Shown here: piece after piece, positions 18,217 to 27,483 of the stretch
Position numbering within the stretch: the stretch's first letter is position 1
Layout: every line of letters begins with the position of its first letter
Assembly: GCF_004354815.1 (NCBI RefSeq)
Contig: NZ_QWJI01000005.1
Coordinates: 1-43,585 of the forward strand
Direction: 5' to 3'
Length of the DNA: 43,585 bases
From: Cardinium endosymbiont of Culicoides punctatus
GTDB taxonomy: Bacteria > Bacteroidota > Bacteroidia > Cytophagales > Amoebophilaceae
Program-made: the position numbers and the translations under genes
Notes under the pieces: generated by a model
The model's database searches: none
Told to the model about the DNA's origin: nothing
Seen by the model: only the letters and a program-made list of their open reading frames with translations

Positions 18217-19245
18217 TTATACCATCACTAAATAGGTAAATGCATTTGAAGAAAGTTCACAAAATAACTTTTTTCTTTTTACAAAAAAATCCACTAGAAT
18301 GCTTTTTGTATATACATTGGGCAAAGAGCAAGCATGATGTTGTGCTTGGTAATTTTTTTTCATTTTAAAAAAGTCTATTTGTGCTTTACAAATAGCCCAT
18401 GCATCTTTCGTTTTGCCCATGAAAAATATGCTAAACATAGCTATGAAATCTAAAAATAAACGTTTCGGAACACCAATCATATGTTTATGCTTATATAGCA
18501 TTAGTGCTCTATTTCTAAAGTTTAGATACGTTTTTTTGGGATTTGTATAAGTTAAAGTAGCTCCACCACAATGATAAACTGTACTAGTACCACAATAATA
18601 CACTTTCCAGCCCATAGCATGGGCCCTTAAACATAAATCGATCTCTTCGAAGTGGGCAAAAAAAAGTTCATCAAAACCACCTAAAGTATGAAAAGCTTGA
18701 GCCCGTACCAATAAACAAGCACCACTAGCCCAAAAAATAGTTCGTGTATCATTATATTGCCCCCTGTCTTTTTCAATACTGTTAAAAATTCTTCCTCTAC
18801 AAAAAGGATACCCATCCTTATCTATAAATCCACCAGCAGCCCCAGCATAATCAAAATAATCAGGGTTTTGCATAGAAAGGATTTTAGGCTGACATAAGGC
18901 AATGCCTTTATTTTGTTGCATAAGGGAAAGCATATCTTGTAGCCAGTACGCTGTAACAAGTACATCATTATTCAACAGCAGATAATAGGTTGTATGGATT
19001 TGTTTTAGTGCTAGATTATAACCTTTTGCAACACCATAATTTGTATTATGAACAATACAGGATACTTCGGGGAATTGGCGTTGTACATATGCTACAGAAC
19101 CATCCGTAGAGGCATTATCTACCAATATTACTTTATAGCCATCACTATACTGTAGTAATGTGGGTAAATATTGCTTTAGCAGAGAAAGTCCATTATAATT
19201 CAAGACCACAATAGCCAAGCTTGGTGGTGTCTTATGGTTAGACAT
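18217..19245 (-). CDS. Family 2 glycosyltransferase
   Basis: The 342-aa protein has a GT-A fold of the WbbL/rhamnosyltransferase-like type: IVVLNYNGLSLLKQYL (about 12-27), the nucleotide-binding VDNASTDGS, YLLLNNDV with the DxD-equivalent region, and HFEEIDLCLRAHAMGWKVYY. The donor sugar and acceptor cannot be told. It lies 49 bp after ebfC on the same strand, so the two may be co-transcribed. It may decorate a cell-envelope glycan; in a reduced genome that retention is notable but its substrate is unknown. Confidence 0.85.
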   Translation of the reverse strand: MSNHKTPPSLAIVVLNYNGLSLLKQYLPTLLQYSDGYKVILVDNASTDGSVAYVQRQFPEVSCIVHNTNYGVAKGYNLALKQIHTTYYLLLNNDVLVTAYWLQDMLSLMQQNKGIALCQPKILSMQNPDYFDYAGAAGGFIDKDGYPFCRGRIFNSIEKDRGQYNDTRTIFWASGACLLVRAQAFHTLGGFDELFFAHFEEIDLCLRAHAMGWKVYYCGTSTVYHCGGATLTYTNPKKTYLNFRNRALMLYKHKHMIGVPKRLFLDFIAMFSIFFMGKTKDAWAICKAQIDFFKMKKNYQAQHHACSLPNVYTKSILVDFFVKRKKLFCELSSNAFTYLVMV

Positions 19246-19294
19246 GGTAGATAAAGGTTTGAGCTTACTAACTAAGGATGTGTATGCTTTCTAC

Positions 19295-19585
19295 CTACGA
19301 CTCTAGAGCGTTTTTGTGTATGATTTCTTGGGTTTTTGCATCTACCTCTCGTAACGCTAAGTTTACAGCACCCACTATAAGGTCTTGTAACATTATTTGG
19401 TCTTTTTTATTTAGGAGCATTTCATCTACTGAAATAGAAACCAATTGCTTATCACCACCTACTGTCGCTTTTACCAATCCGGCACCAGTCTCCTGAGTTA
19501 CTTGAATTTGATGGATCTGATCTTGCATTTTTTCCATTTTTTCCTGAAAACGATCCATTTGTCCGAATAGTTTTGTTATATCCAT
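19295..19585 (-). CDS. Nucleoid-associated protein, YbaB/EbfC family
   Basis: A small DNA-binding protein of 96 aa. The helical N-terminus (FGQMDRFQEKMEKMQDQIHQ) is followed by the family motif GLVKATVGGDKQLVSISVDE (about 36-55) and LIVGAVNLALREVDAKTQE. The length is typical. Upstream of the glycosyltransferase on the same strand. Confidence 0.9.
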   Translation of the reverse strand: MDITKLFGQMDRFQEKMEKMQDQIHQIQVTQETGAGLVKATVGGDKQLVSISVDEMLLNKKDQIMLQDLIVGAVNLALREVDAKTQEIIHKNALES

Positions 19586-19699
19586 AAGAAATATTTATGT
19601 AAAGGTTAATTATTAATATATAACAAGAGCCTGAAAGTATAATCTTCAATATATGAAAATCAGCGCGTATAATTATACAAAGACTGTTTTTTACTACTA

Positions 19700-19840
19700 C
19701 AGGACGTTTTCACTTCTATTTAAAAAACTGTGTATATACTAGGCTATAAAATAGCCAAATATCGATTTTTTATTGATTATAAAATTATTAAATACAATCA
19801 TATCTAAAAAATCAAGTATTATTACCTATTGTATAAATAC
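19700..19840. repeat. Degenerate copy of the TCAGGACTTTCGCA MITE family
   Basis: The stretch from AGGACGTTTTCAC to CTATTGTA aligns along its whole length, in reverse orientation, with the intact element at 26221-26367: shared blocks include CTAGGCTATAAAA, TTATTGATTAT and CATATCTAAAAA. The terminal repeats have decayed, so this is an old insertion. It fills most of the 313-bp gap between sppA and ebfC. Confidence 0.6.
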
Positions 19841-19898
19841 ATATCAGAGAGTATATGTATACCTTGAGGATTTTTGCTCATGGTATATTCAGCAAGAG

Positions 19899-21644
19899 CT
19901 ATTCGATATCAACTGTATAGGGGAGAATAGCTTGAATACCTTTACGTTTAGGTATAGCTTGCATCTGCTTTACCATTGGATATTCTTCATACAAACTAGA
20001 CAATAAATCTATTTTTACGTTACTATTCGCATATTGTAACAATTGTTCAAGTTTTGTTTTGGGATAAGGGAAATAGTCAATACCATAGGTACCTGTCAAA
20101 TTTGCTAATTCGGCAGCTTTCGCAATAGCCGCTTCTATTCCTCCTAGTTCATCTACTAATTTATTTTTTTGTGCTGCTATTCCTGAATATATTTTCCCAG
20201 AAGCTAATGATGTTACTTGTTCTTTAGAGAGCCCACGTCCTTGAGCGACTTTTTGTAAAAAATCGTCATAGCTCGATTGTAGTATTTTATAGATTAAGTT
20301 TTTTTCTTGTTGAGAACAAGAAGTTCTAGGATTTAAAAAATCTGCAGAAGGAGCCGTTTTAACAACATCCCGCTGAATACCTATCCCTTCCATTAATTTT
20401 GTTGCATCGAATAATATAGCAAAAATTCCAATTGACCCTGTAAGTGTTGTGGGTTGTGCAAAAATATAATTACAAGGTGTAGCAATATAATATCCACCAG
20501 AAGCAACCACACTAGACATAGAAGCCACTACTGGTTTAACTTTTTTAAGCTCTTCTATTGATTTCCAGATGATATCCGAAGCTAGTACACTTCCTCCTGG
20601 TGAGTTGATTCTTAGTACTACTGCCTTTATGGTTGGATCTTTTTTAACCTTTGCGATGGTCTTTACAAAATCACTAGAACCAACCAATCCTGAACTACTT
20701 ACCCCATCAACAATCTCTCCTTCAGCCACTACAACAGCTATATTATTAGGAGAATCTAACTGTTTATGTGGGCGAAGATACTTTTTATAGCTAATAAGAT
20801 ACCTATCATTTAGCTCATTATCTGATTTATGGAACTGTTTTGCAAGCAACTTTTTCGCTTCTGTTTCGTAGGCTATTTTGGTAATCATATTTTTTCCCAG
20901 TGCATCCGTAGGTAGTACCACAGAAAGATTATCCGCAAATTTTTTGAGTTCACATACCTTGATATTTCTTTCTAAACTAATGTTTTTTAAAAAATGTGTA
21001 TAAATTGATGTGAGATAATCTCTTGTTTGTTGTTTACTTTCCTCACTCATTTTGTTTAAACAAAATGGCTCTACAGCACTCTTATAATCTCCGATACGGA
21101 ATATTATTGGGTTGACATAGATATTTTGAAAAAATTTAGTGTAGAAACTAATAGTAGCAGAAAGTCCTTGAAACTCTAAGCCACCACTAGGATTTAATAT
21201 AATCTCATCAGCTACAGAGGCTAAATAATAAGATTTTTGACTGTAAGCATCCCCATAGGCAATAATAGTTTTCCCCTGTTTTTTAAACGATAATAGCGCG
21301 TCTCTAATTTCCTCCAGGGCAGCCCAACCCGCATAACAATAAGATGATTTTAGATAAATGGCTTTGATGTTATTGTCATTTGCTGCTTTATGAATAGCTC
21401 CTTTTACTAGGGAAAGGTCAATCTTATCAGCATTAGAACCCAATAAAGATTCTTGGGTGAATTCAGCTATGCGTCCTTCCATATTTAACGCTAAAATCGA
21501 ATTTTCTTTTACTTCATGCTTCGCACTTTTATTAGATACCAACTGAGCCAATCCCCAAATAGTTACGATAAATAAGAATAGTAAGGAAAGAAAGAATCCT
21601 ACTGAAACGGCTAATACTTGCTTAATAAAATGGCTTGTTTTCAT
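19899..21644 (-). CDS. sppA: Signal peptide peptidase SppA, long form
   Basis: Membrane-anchored serine/lysine protease that degrades cleaved signal peptides. The 581-aa length matches the 67-kDa two-domain type. One transmembrane segment is at 8-36. The general-base lysine is K188 in GDYKSAVEPF, and the nucleophile is S382 in VVASGGYYIATP, followed by PTTLTGSIGIFA. Both catalytic residues are present. The start ATG at 21644 gives a normal short cytoplasmic N-terminus. Confidence 0.95.
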   Translation of the reverse strand: MKTSHFIKQVLAVSVGFFLSLLFLFIVTIWGLAQLVSNKSAKHEVKENSILALNMEGRIAEFTQESLLGSNADKIDLSLVKGAIHKAANDNNIKAIYLKSSYCYAGWAALEEIRDALLSFKKQGKTIIAYGDAYSQKSYYLASVADEIILNPSGGLEFQGLSATISFYTKFFQNIYVNPIIFRIGDYKSAVEPFCLNKMSEESKQQTRDYLTSIYTHFLKNISLERNIKVCELKKFADNLSVVLPTDALGKNMITKIAYETEAKKLLAKQFHKSDNELNDRYLISYKKYLRPHKQLDSPNNIAVVVAEGEIVDGVSSSGLVGSSDFVKTIAKVKKDPTIKAVVLRINSPGGSVLASDIIWKSIEELKKVKPVVASMSSVVASGGYYIATPCNYIFAQPTTLTGSIGIFAILFDATKLMEGIGIQRDVVKTAPSADFLNPRTSCSQQEKNLIYKILQSSYDDFLQKVAQGRGLSKEQVTSLASGKIYSGIAAQKNKLVDELGGIEAAIAKAAELANLTGTYGIDYFPYPKTKLEQLLQYANSNVKIDLLSSLYEEYPMVKQMQAIPKRKGIQAILPYTVDIE

Positions 21645-21789
21645 GTTAGCGAAAAAATAAAAAATATAATATATGATATGTTAAAAACAGATATGATGGA
21701 TAAAAGAAGCAAACAAACCGAAATACAATTGATCTTCTTCTGCTTTGGTTAAAAATAATTATCTAAAAAATAGCATTCCACCTTTTACG

Positions 21790-21863
21790 TGGGCCTGCGC
21801 GGACTTGAACCGCGGACCTCTACATTATCAGTGTAGCGCTCTAACCAGCTGAGCTACAGGCCC
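21790..21863 (-). tRNA. tRNA-Ile (anticodon GAT)
   Basis: Read from 21863: acceptor GGGCCTG/CAGGCCC, D arm AGCTCAGCTGGTTAGAGC, anticodon loop ACTGATAAT with GAT, and T arm CCGCGGTTCAAGTCCGCG. Discriminator A; CCA is not encoded. Length 74. It stands outside any rRNA operon, unlike tRNA-Ile(GAT) in many bacteria. Confidence 0.95.
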
Positions 21864-22212
21864 CTTAACTTTCTTGTAAAGAAATACTTATTTCTATCTT
21901 TTCTAGTAGCAAGCACAACTACATTGTATTCCCTACTATAAAAGGAACATCAATCCCCACACCAGTGAGCAATGGTGCAATATAATGTATTATACAGACA
22001 TAAAAAAATAGCAGGTTCCGTTATTGAAATTTTTATTGGTTATTTAGACAACACCAAGATCATCTGTATGGTCATATTATGGAATTAAAATTAAGTTCTG
22101 ATGCTTATATTTACTTTGCCTTGCTAATAAAAGCTGATGTTGTAGTTATTTATCTAATTTTTTATCAGATAAAATTATTTAAATAAAATTTGTTTAATTT
22201 TCATATTAAAGC
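21864..22212. other. Spacer between tRNA-Ile and prfA
   Basis: 349 AT-rich bases. The only structure I see is a 7-bp dyad TTTATCT / AGATAAA at 22149-22173, 40 bp before prfA, without a following T-run. No coding frame or consensus promoter recognised. Confidence 0.35.
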
Positions 22213-23301
22213 ATGGTTGAGAAATTAAAAATTATTAAAGAAAGATTCCAAGAAGTAGAGGCCTCTATTGCGCAACCAGATAGTATTAATGACATTAAGG
22301 CCTATTCTGTACTGAATAAAGAATACAAAAAACTCGCCAAAATTGTTTCCTTGTATGACAGCTATGAACTTACGTTAAACCATATAAAAGAGGCAAAGGA
22401 GGTATTAAACAATGAAAAAGAGGAAGAATTTCGTGAACTGGCAAAACAAGAACTGGCTGTTGCGTTAGAAAAGAAGGACGAAATGGAAGAAGCTTTGCGT
22501 AATGCATTGATTCCCAATGATCCAAATGATAGCAAAAACATTATTTTGGAAATTAGGGCTGGTATTGGTGGAGATGAAGCAGCTATTTTTACTGGAGATC
22601 TTTTTAGAATGTATAAGAGGTTTGCAGAAAAAATGAAATGGGATTTTGCAGTTGTAGATATTTTAGAAGGAACATCCGGAGGATATAAAGAAATCATTTG
22701 TACCATTACTGGAGAAGATGTCTATGGTCTTATGAAGTATGAATCTGGTGTACATCGTGTACAACGGGTTCCTGCCACTGAAACACAGGGACGTATACAC
22801 ACTTCAGCTGCTAGTGTTGCTGTGTTACTAGAAGCAGAGGATGTAGAAGTGAAATTAGACGTAAATAACGATATACGCAAGGATACCTTTTGTTCGTCAG
22901 GACCAGGTGGACAGTCTGTAAATACTACCTATTCAGCCATACGCTTAACACATATTCCTACAGGATTGGTTGTTTCTTGTCAAGATGAGAAATCCCAGAT
23001 CAAAAACTACGAAAAGGCCTTAAAAGTGTTGCGTTCTCGGCTCTATGATATAGAGCTAAAAAAGCAGCAAGAGGCTATTGGAATGGAGCGTAAATCTATG
23101 GTTAAGAGTGGAAATAGGGGGGATAAGATTAGAACATATAACTTTCCTCAGGGACGTGCAACAGATCATCGTATTGGATATACTGCACATAACCTAAATG
23201 CTATATTAGATGGTGAAATATTGGGCATGATTGAAGCGCTACGTGTTGCAGACAATGCACAAAAATTACAAGCTGGAGAGATATTAGATGGTCAGTCTTA
23301 A
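22213..23301 (+). CDS. prfA: Peptide chain release factor 1
   Basis: RF1 recognises UAA and UAG and triggers peptide release. The 362-aa product has the stop-recognition tripeptide PAT (187-189, in RVQRVPATETQGRIHTSAAS), which separates RF1 from RF2, and the catalytic GGQ (232-234, in SGPGGQSVNTTYSA). Length is normal; no programmed frameshift, as expected for RF1. Confidence 0.97.
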   Translation: MVEKLKIIKERFQEVEASIAQPDSINDIKAYSVLNKEYKKLAKIVSLYDSYELTLNHIKEAKEVLNNEKEEEFRELAKQELAVALEKKDEMEEALRNALIPNDPNDSKNIILEIRAGIGGDEAAIFTGDLFRMYKRFAEKMKWDFAVVDILEGTSGGYKEIICTITGEDVYGLMKYESGVHRVQRVPATETQGRIHTSAASVAVLLEAEDVEVKLDVNNDIRKDTFCSSGPGGQSVNTTYSAIRLTHIPTGLVVSCQDEKSQIKNYEKALKVLRSRLYDIELKKQQEAIGMERKSMVKSGNRGDKIRTYNFPQGRATDHRIGYTAHNLNAILDGEILGMIEALRVADNAQKLQAGEILDGQS

Positions 23302-23325
23302 AAATATCGGTGGTAGTTAACATAT

Positions 23326-23356
23326 TTTGTTTTTATTGAATAAATGAGTAAATTTG
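23326..23356 (+). promoter_or_regulatory. Bacteroidota-type promoter for tRNA-Lys
   Basis: TTTG (23326-23329), 19 bases, then TAAATTTG (23349-23356): an exact match to TTTG-N19-TAnnTTTG. The tRNA begins 46 bases downstream. Confidence 0.7.
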
Positions 23357-23401
23357 TATTCTATGTTTCGTACATATAGTGTTGAGTAACTACTTACTGT
23401 T

Positions 23402-23474
23402 GATCTCGTAGCTCAGCTGGTAGAGCATCTCCCTTTTAAGGAGAGGGTCCTGGGTTCGAATCCCAGCGGGATCA
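23402..23474 (+). tRNA. tRNA-Lys (anticodon TTT)
   Basis: Acceptor GATCTCG/CGGGATC, D arm AGCTCAGCTGGTAGAGC, anticodon loop CCTTTTAAG with TTT, and T arm CCTGGGTTCGAATCCCAGC. Discriminator A; CCA is not encoded. Length 73. Confidence 0.96.
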
Positions 23475-24423
23475 CGTTTCTCTTTGTATGTGTTTACTTA
23501 TTGGGGGGAAAGCTTACTGAACATAGTTCCTCCTGCCATCTCTCTAATAAATATTTTCCCCGCCAAATACATTACAGAAAACGATGCGGAATACCTCACC
23601 ATAAATGCATCAAAAATATGCAAACAAGCCGAAATTATAATATTCATTTACAATAAAAAATAAAAGATTGGGGTTGAAAAGCCTATCATCATGTAATCAT
23701 GCCACTACCCAATAAAAAGTCAAAGTGTTGTAAAATTGTTATTTTTTCATTACAATGAAGTTATGGAGGACAAAAAAGTGGAAGTCTAGTCATCTTACTT
23801 TAAAGGGATTAAAAGGGAATCCTATGGTTCTTAATAATGATCTTTTTGGTTATGGAAATAACCTGTAACGAATAAGATCTAAAAAAACAAAAAGCGAGTT
23901 ATATGATTAAGGCTACTTTAGTTTAATAGAGTTAGGCTGATTTTAAGTATTTAAAATTATAATAGGAATTTTAAGTGGTAGGAATTTAAGTGAAAGCAAC
24001 TTCGCTAAAGTTCATTTTTTTAATCTTTCTAGTAATTGAGCATACTGATCACACACCTTAATGCTATTGATGGAAGCAGTCTTAGTACACACTCCTTATG
24101 TTTTAAAAAGTACATAGAAAAGCGAAAATGTAATAACTGGTTGTTAATAAATGCTTAGCAATCGTATTATATTGCTAATATTTAAAAATGGGATCGGTAT
24201 AGTAATTAGTAAGTAGCATAATATGATGCCTTGTGTATTACTTGGCCGATACAAACTCCTATAATTAGGAGCTATTAGCGCTCTATATGTACAGAACGCT
24301 TAGAAATACCTTTTATGCTTTTTTAGAAAGAGAGACCTTCCTTAAGTACACATAAGATGTGTACATTCTTTGTTTTTATCTGTAACTGTACTGTTGACTT
24401 TTTTTTAATCTAAATACAAATTT
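23475..24423. other. 949-bp gene-poor region
   Basis: No gene is recognisable. The longest plausible start-to-stop frame (MKLWRTKKWKSSHL..., from about 23756) has 37 codons and no known feature. Two clear small hairpins occur: CTCCTA-TAAT-TAGGAG at 24256-24271, and GTACACAT-AAG-ATGTGTAC at 24346-24364, followed by ATTCTTTGTTTTT, which could terminate a + strand transcript. I looked for tmRNA, RNase P RNA and SRP RNA signatures and did not see them. Confidence 0.4.
24346..24377 (+). terminator. Candidate hairpin terminator
   Basis: A perfect 8-bp stem (GTACACAT / ATGTGTAC, 3-nt loop) followed by TTCTTTGTTTTT. The stem is AT-rich and no gene is known upstream for 870 bp, so it may end an unrecognised transcript or be part of the leader of the next gene. 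Confidence 0.3.
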
Positions 24424-25077
24424 ATGTGTATGCTCAAACAAATGCTAGTATGTTTGCTCGTTTCATTGATATCTACAGCAGAATCTTGTTCATCTTCGCA
24501 TAAACCCAATAAGACAGGGAAGACATTTGTACCCAATCCTGATACAACCAATGTAAAAATGCAAGAAAAAAGAAAAGATGATACTGAGAAGCCTTTAAAA
24601 TCGGAAAATGGGGAATCTGAAAACAAAGAACCTTTTAATGCTAAAGAATCAACTTATACCACACCTGTATCTGATAATCGTATTCAAGGTGATATGGTAA
24701 GTAATGGTGAAGCTACTAAAGGCACTGAATTTAACAATACGGATCGTCCTGATAAAAATACCAAAGAAATTGATAATAATGGTAATGATCATGCTAGTGG
24801 AGCAAATCGTGGTAGTCCAAAGAATTCTCATCATAGCCTGTCTTTTAGAAGAGCAAATACTGCTCCTAATGGAATTACCACATCCAAAGAAGGTCTCCAA
24901 TTTACAAGAGCACAATCTGAGGGTAATCTAAATAGCGATAGCATTGATTATGATTGTAACTTTGAAGGAACTGATAATCAGAGTGAATATAGGGGGCAAA
25001 ATGGCAGTTCGCCAAGAACTAGAAAAAAGGGGAACGTATTTAAACGGGCTTGGGAGCAGACTAAAAAATTGTTTTAA
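24424..25077 (+). CDS. Low-complexity secreted protein, paralogue 1
   Basis: 217 aa of unknown function. The N-terminus MCMLKQMLVCLLVSLISTAE followed by SCSSSH is a signal peptide with a lipobox-like end. The mature part is rich in Asn, Asp, Lys, Glu and Ser with no predicted fold that I recognise; basic residues gather at the C-terminus (RTRKKGNVFKRAWEQTKKLF). The first 25 residues and the DNA beneath are almost the same as in the next gene (25218-26129), so the pair arose by duplication of the signal-peptide region and diverged afterwards. Disordered, exported and lineage-specific: an effector candidate, but that is inference. Confidence 0.6.
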   Translation: MCMLKQMLVCLLVSLISTAESCSSSHKPNKTGKTFVPNPDTTNVKMQEKRKDDTEKPLKSENGESENKEPFNAKESTYTTPVSDNRIQGDMVSNGEATKGTEFNNTDRPDKNTKEIDNNGNDHASGANRGSPKNSHHSLSFRRANTAPNGITTSKEGLQFTRAQSEGNLNSDSIDYDCNFEGTDNQSEYRGQNGSSPRTRKKGNVFKRAWEQTKKLF

Positions 25078-25217
25078 CAATAGCTAGCTTAAAACCAGCT
25101 AAAATGTAGAGCTGATTTTTAGTTGACTATATTTATATACAATAACTGATTATCAAAATAAAAAAATAAACATTGCTAAGCCAATTATAATTATAACTTT
25201 TAAATTTAAAATAAATT

Positions 25218-26129
25218 ATGCGTATTCTTAAACAAATCCTAGTATGCTTGTCCGTTTCATTGATATCTACAGCAGAATATAGTTGTTCATCATCCCATAG
25301 ACCAGCAATGAAACCTGATTCCGAAAATATACCTAAAACGCAACAAAAACTGGCACCTAGTTCTAATGCAAACAATCTAGAAGCACAAGGCAATACAGAA
25401 AAAAAAGAAGAGGAGCAAGATGGCACCATAGAATCTTCTAAAAACAAAGCGTCTGCTGGTATTGAAAAAGGACCAAAGACTGCTGTAACTAAGGATAGTG
25501 ATCAAAATACCAGTCAAGGTAGTAAAGCGGAAGGTAAAAGTAAAGATGTAGACCAAGGTAGTAAGACTAAAGATAGTACTACTGAAGGTGATGATGAAAC
25601 TGGTGGAGAAGATCAAGTTCCAACTAAGAATGGTTTAGAAAAGAATCATGCCAAGAAAACAGATAGTGCTAGTCTTAACCAAACTGGGAACTCGAACTCA
25701 ACTCTTTATCCAAAGACTAAAGATATTCCTCCTAAAAGAGAAATCAATGATGATCCTAGTATACAAGATCAAGCTCCTATGAATCATGGTTCAGAAAACC
25801 ATCATGCTAAGGAAAAAAATAGTGACAATTCGGAGTCTAGTTTCCAACAGCATCCTGACCAACAGCATCCTGACCAAATTGAGGAAACAGTTAGTCTTGA
25901 ATCTGGTAGTCTTGAGTCTGGTAGTGATGAAACTGTTAAAAAAAATAAAGTTTCAATAGGACAGAGGATGAACAATGCTGGTAGACAACTTGGAAAAAAA
26001 GGCCAGGAAGTGTTACAAAAGACTGATAATGGTGTTCATAGCGTTGGAACAGTGCTAGGGGCAGTTGTTAGTGCTCCTTGGAATGCTGCAAAACCATACC
26101 TTACTGATAAGAAACCTCCTAAAATATAG
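25218..26129 (+). CDS. Low-complexity secreted protein, paralogue 2
   Basis: 303 aa of unknown function. The signal peptide MRILKQILVCLSVSLISTAE plus YSCSSSH closely matches paralogue 1. The mature part is Ser/Lys/Glu/Asp-rich, with short internal repeats: GSKAEGKSKDVDQGSKTKDS, tandem QQHPD units and SLESG units. Near residue 175 and again earlier there is a repeated pattern ending NH(A/G)...HHAKE. The C-terminal ~60 residues are more ordered (NNAGRQLGKKGQEVLQKTDN, then GVHSVGTVLGAVVSAPW), possibly a small amphipathic or membrane-active segment. 140 bp after paralogue 1. Confidence 0.6.
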   Translation: MRILKQILVCLSVSLISTAEYSCSSSHRPAMKPDSENIPKTQQKLAPSSNANNLEAQGNTEKKEEEQDGTIESSKNKASAGIEKGPKTAVTKDSDQNTSQGSKAEGKSKDVDQGSKTKDSTTEGDDETGGEDQVPTKNGLEKNHAKKTDSASLNQTGNSNSTLYPKTKDIPPKREINDDPSIQDQAPMNHGSENHHAKEKNSDNSESSFQQHPDQQHPDQIEETVSLESGSLESGSDETVKKNKVSIGQRMNNAGRQLGKKGQEVLQKTDNGVHSVGTVLGAVVSAPWNAAKPYLTDKKPPKI

Positions 26130-26220
26130 ACCTATTGCGTAAGTCGGCCTGGCAAAAATGCAAGTTTCTATATATTAAGACTTGAATATAAACGACCTAA
26201 ATAAAGACAAAATAGCATAT

Positions 26221-26367
26221 TCAGGACTTTCGCACAATAGATAATAGTGCTTATCTTTTTAGATATGGACATGTGTTATAATATTGATAATCAATAAATT
26301 TAACACCTTGCTGTTTTATAGCCTAGTCTATATACAGTGTTTTCAACTAAAAGTGCGAAAGTCCTGA
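26221..26367. mobile_element. 147-bp MITE with 15-bp perfect terminal inverted repeats
   Basis: It begins TCAGGACTTTCGCAC and ends with the reverse complement. The flanking bases are TAT on both sides, a possible 3-bp target duplication. It has no coding capacity. Related copies are at 19700-19840 (degenerate) and 6121-6184 (one end only). At 26132-26146 there is also an ACCTATTGCGTAAGT sequence like the ends of the 110-bp elements at 30266 and 35686. Confidence 0.65.
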
Positions 26368-26589
26368 TATATTTTAAAACACACACAAAATTTGTTTTTA
26401 TTACATAAATTTCCTATCATGCGTTGTGTTTGCGACACCAAGCATTTTGTCTTCCCCATATTAAACTAATCTGTTCGGTAAAGGGATGCAAAATACACCT
26501 TTGTGTCCCTTACATCTTCCTTATTAAGGATAGGAAATTTGTATTTTATAGCATTAAGAATTCATACAGTGTGTGTCTATAACAGACGT

Positions 26590-27483
26590 TTGTGTCTATA
26601 CGGCTATTTCATATTTAAAATAATATGTATAGCAATATCGTTATTTATAACTTCTTGTAGTAAGTTAAATCATAATTATCATGCTAAATCTGAGCATCAT
26701 GAGATACTTTCTGATGGAGTAGATTCTTCTAGGCCTTTAGACCCTATTCATGCTCAAGGAGACAATGTCCATCCATTTGTTAAACCAGAGCCAGCATGGG
26801 AGCAATTGATAAAAAAACTAGGTGGATCCTTAGAGTATTATTTTCAATCAGGCAATTTAAAACCTGAACTATCGTTACATTATGCTGCTTGGTCTGGAAA
26901 TCGGATTGTTTTGAAGCGTCTTTGTGAGGAACATCCTGAATATGTAAACAAAAAAATTGAAAAATTGGGAGGTATTACCCCTCTTCATCTAGCTGTTTAT
27001 AAAAAACAAGAATCTTGTATAGATTTACTTATTTCTCATAATGCATCTATAGATGCCTTCATAGAACCATATGAAATACAACCGATCCATATTGCAGCTA
27101 GTCGTGGTTATTTGTCTATAATACAAACCTTATTAAGGGAGGGCTCTTCTATAAGTATGACCGATGTAGAAGGTAAAACACCATTGCATTGGTCCGCAAT
27201 AAATGGTCACACGAGTTGTATAAGAGCGTTGTTAAGACAAGGTAGTGATCCCAATGATCAAGATAATTTTAATGATACCTCTTTATGTTTGGCTTTTCGT
27301 TATGGTCATGCGCAGGCTATAAAATTATTAGTTGAATCCGGAGGTAATGTGTCCTGCATCCATTGTATGGATGGCAGTCCGGACAAACTTCTTCGATGGT
27401 CCATTATAAACAAGCATGCGCATTGTATAGAATCCATACTGAATAGGCACAGTATTCCTGTTGATATACATAGAAAAGATTAG
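26590..27483 (+). CDS. Ankyrin-repeat lipoprotein, N-terminal part (gene split by frameshift)
   Basis: The frame is open from 26503 but has no ATG before the signal peptide; a TTG at 26590 gives MCLYGYFIFKIICIAISLFI then TSC, a good lipoprotein signal with Cys at 23. TTG 26539 and GTG 26569 are alternatives. Six ankyrin repeats follow (for example GITPLHLAVYKKQESCIDLL and GKTPLHWSAINGHTSCIRAL). The frame stops at 27483 in ...DIHRKD, in the middle of a repeat, while ankyrin repeats continue at once in another frame. Deleting one A from AGAAAAGA at about 27474-27479 would join the two. Ankyrin lipoproteins in this lineage are candidate host-interaction proteins. Confidence 0.6.
   Translation: MCLYGYFIFKIICIAISLFITSCSKLNHNYHAKSEHHEILSDGVDSSRPLDPIHAQGDNVHPFVKPEPAWEQLIKKLGGSLEYYFQSGNLKPELSLHYAAWSGNRIVLKRLCEEHPEYVNKKIEKLGGITPLHLAVYKKQESCIDLLISHNASIDAFIEPYEIQPIHIAASRGYLSIIQTLLREGSSISMTDVEGKTPLHWSAINGHTSCIRALLRQGSDPNDQDNFNDTSLCLAFRYGHAQAIKLLVESGGNVSCIHCMDGSPDKLLRWSIINKHAHCIESILNRHSIPVDIHRKD

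Noticed and set aside
23587-23598. TGCGGAATA as a third copy of the CATTCCGCAC element
   Set aside because: Only nine bases match and the neighbouring sequence is different.
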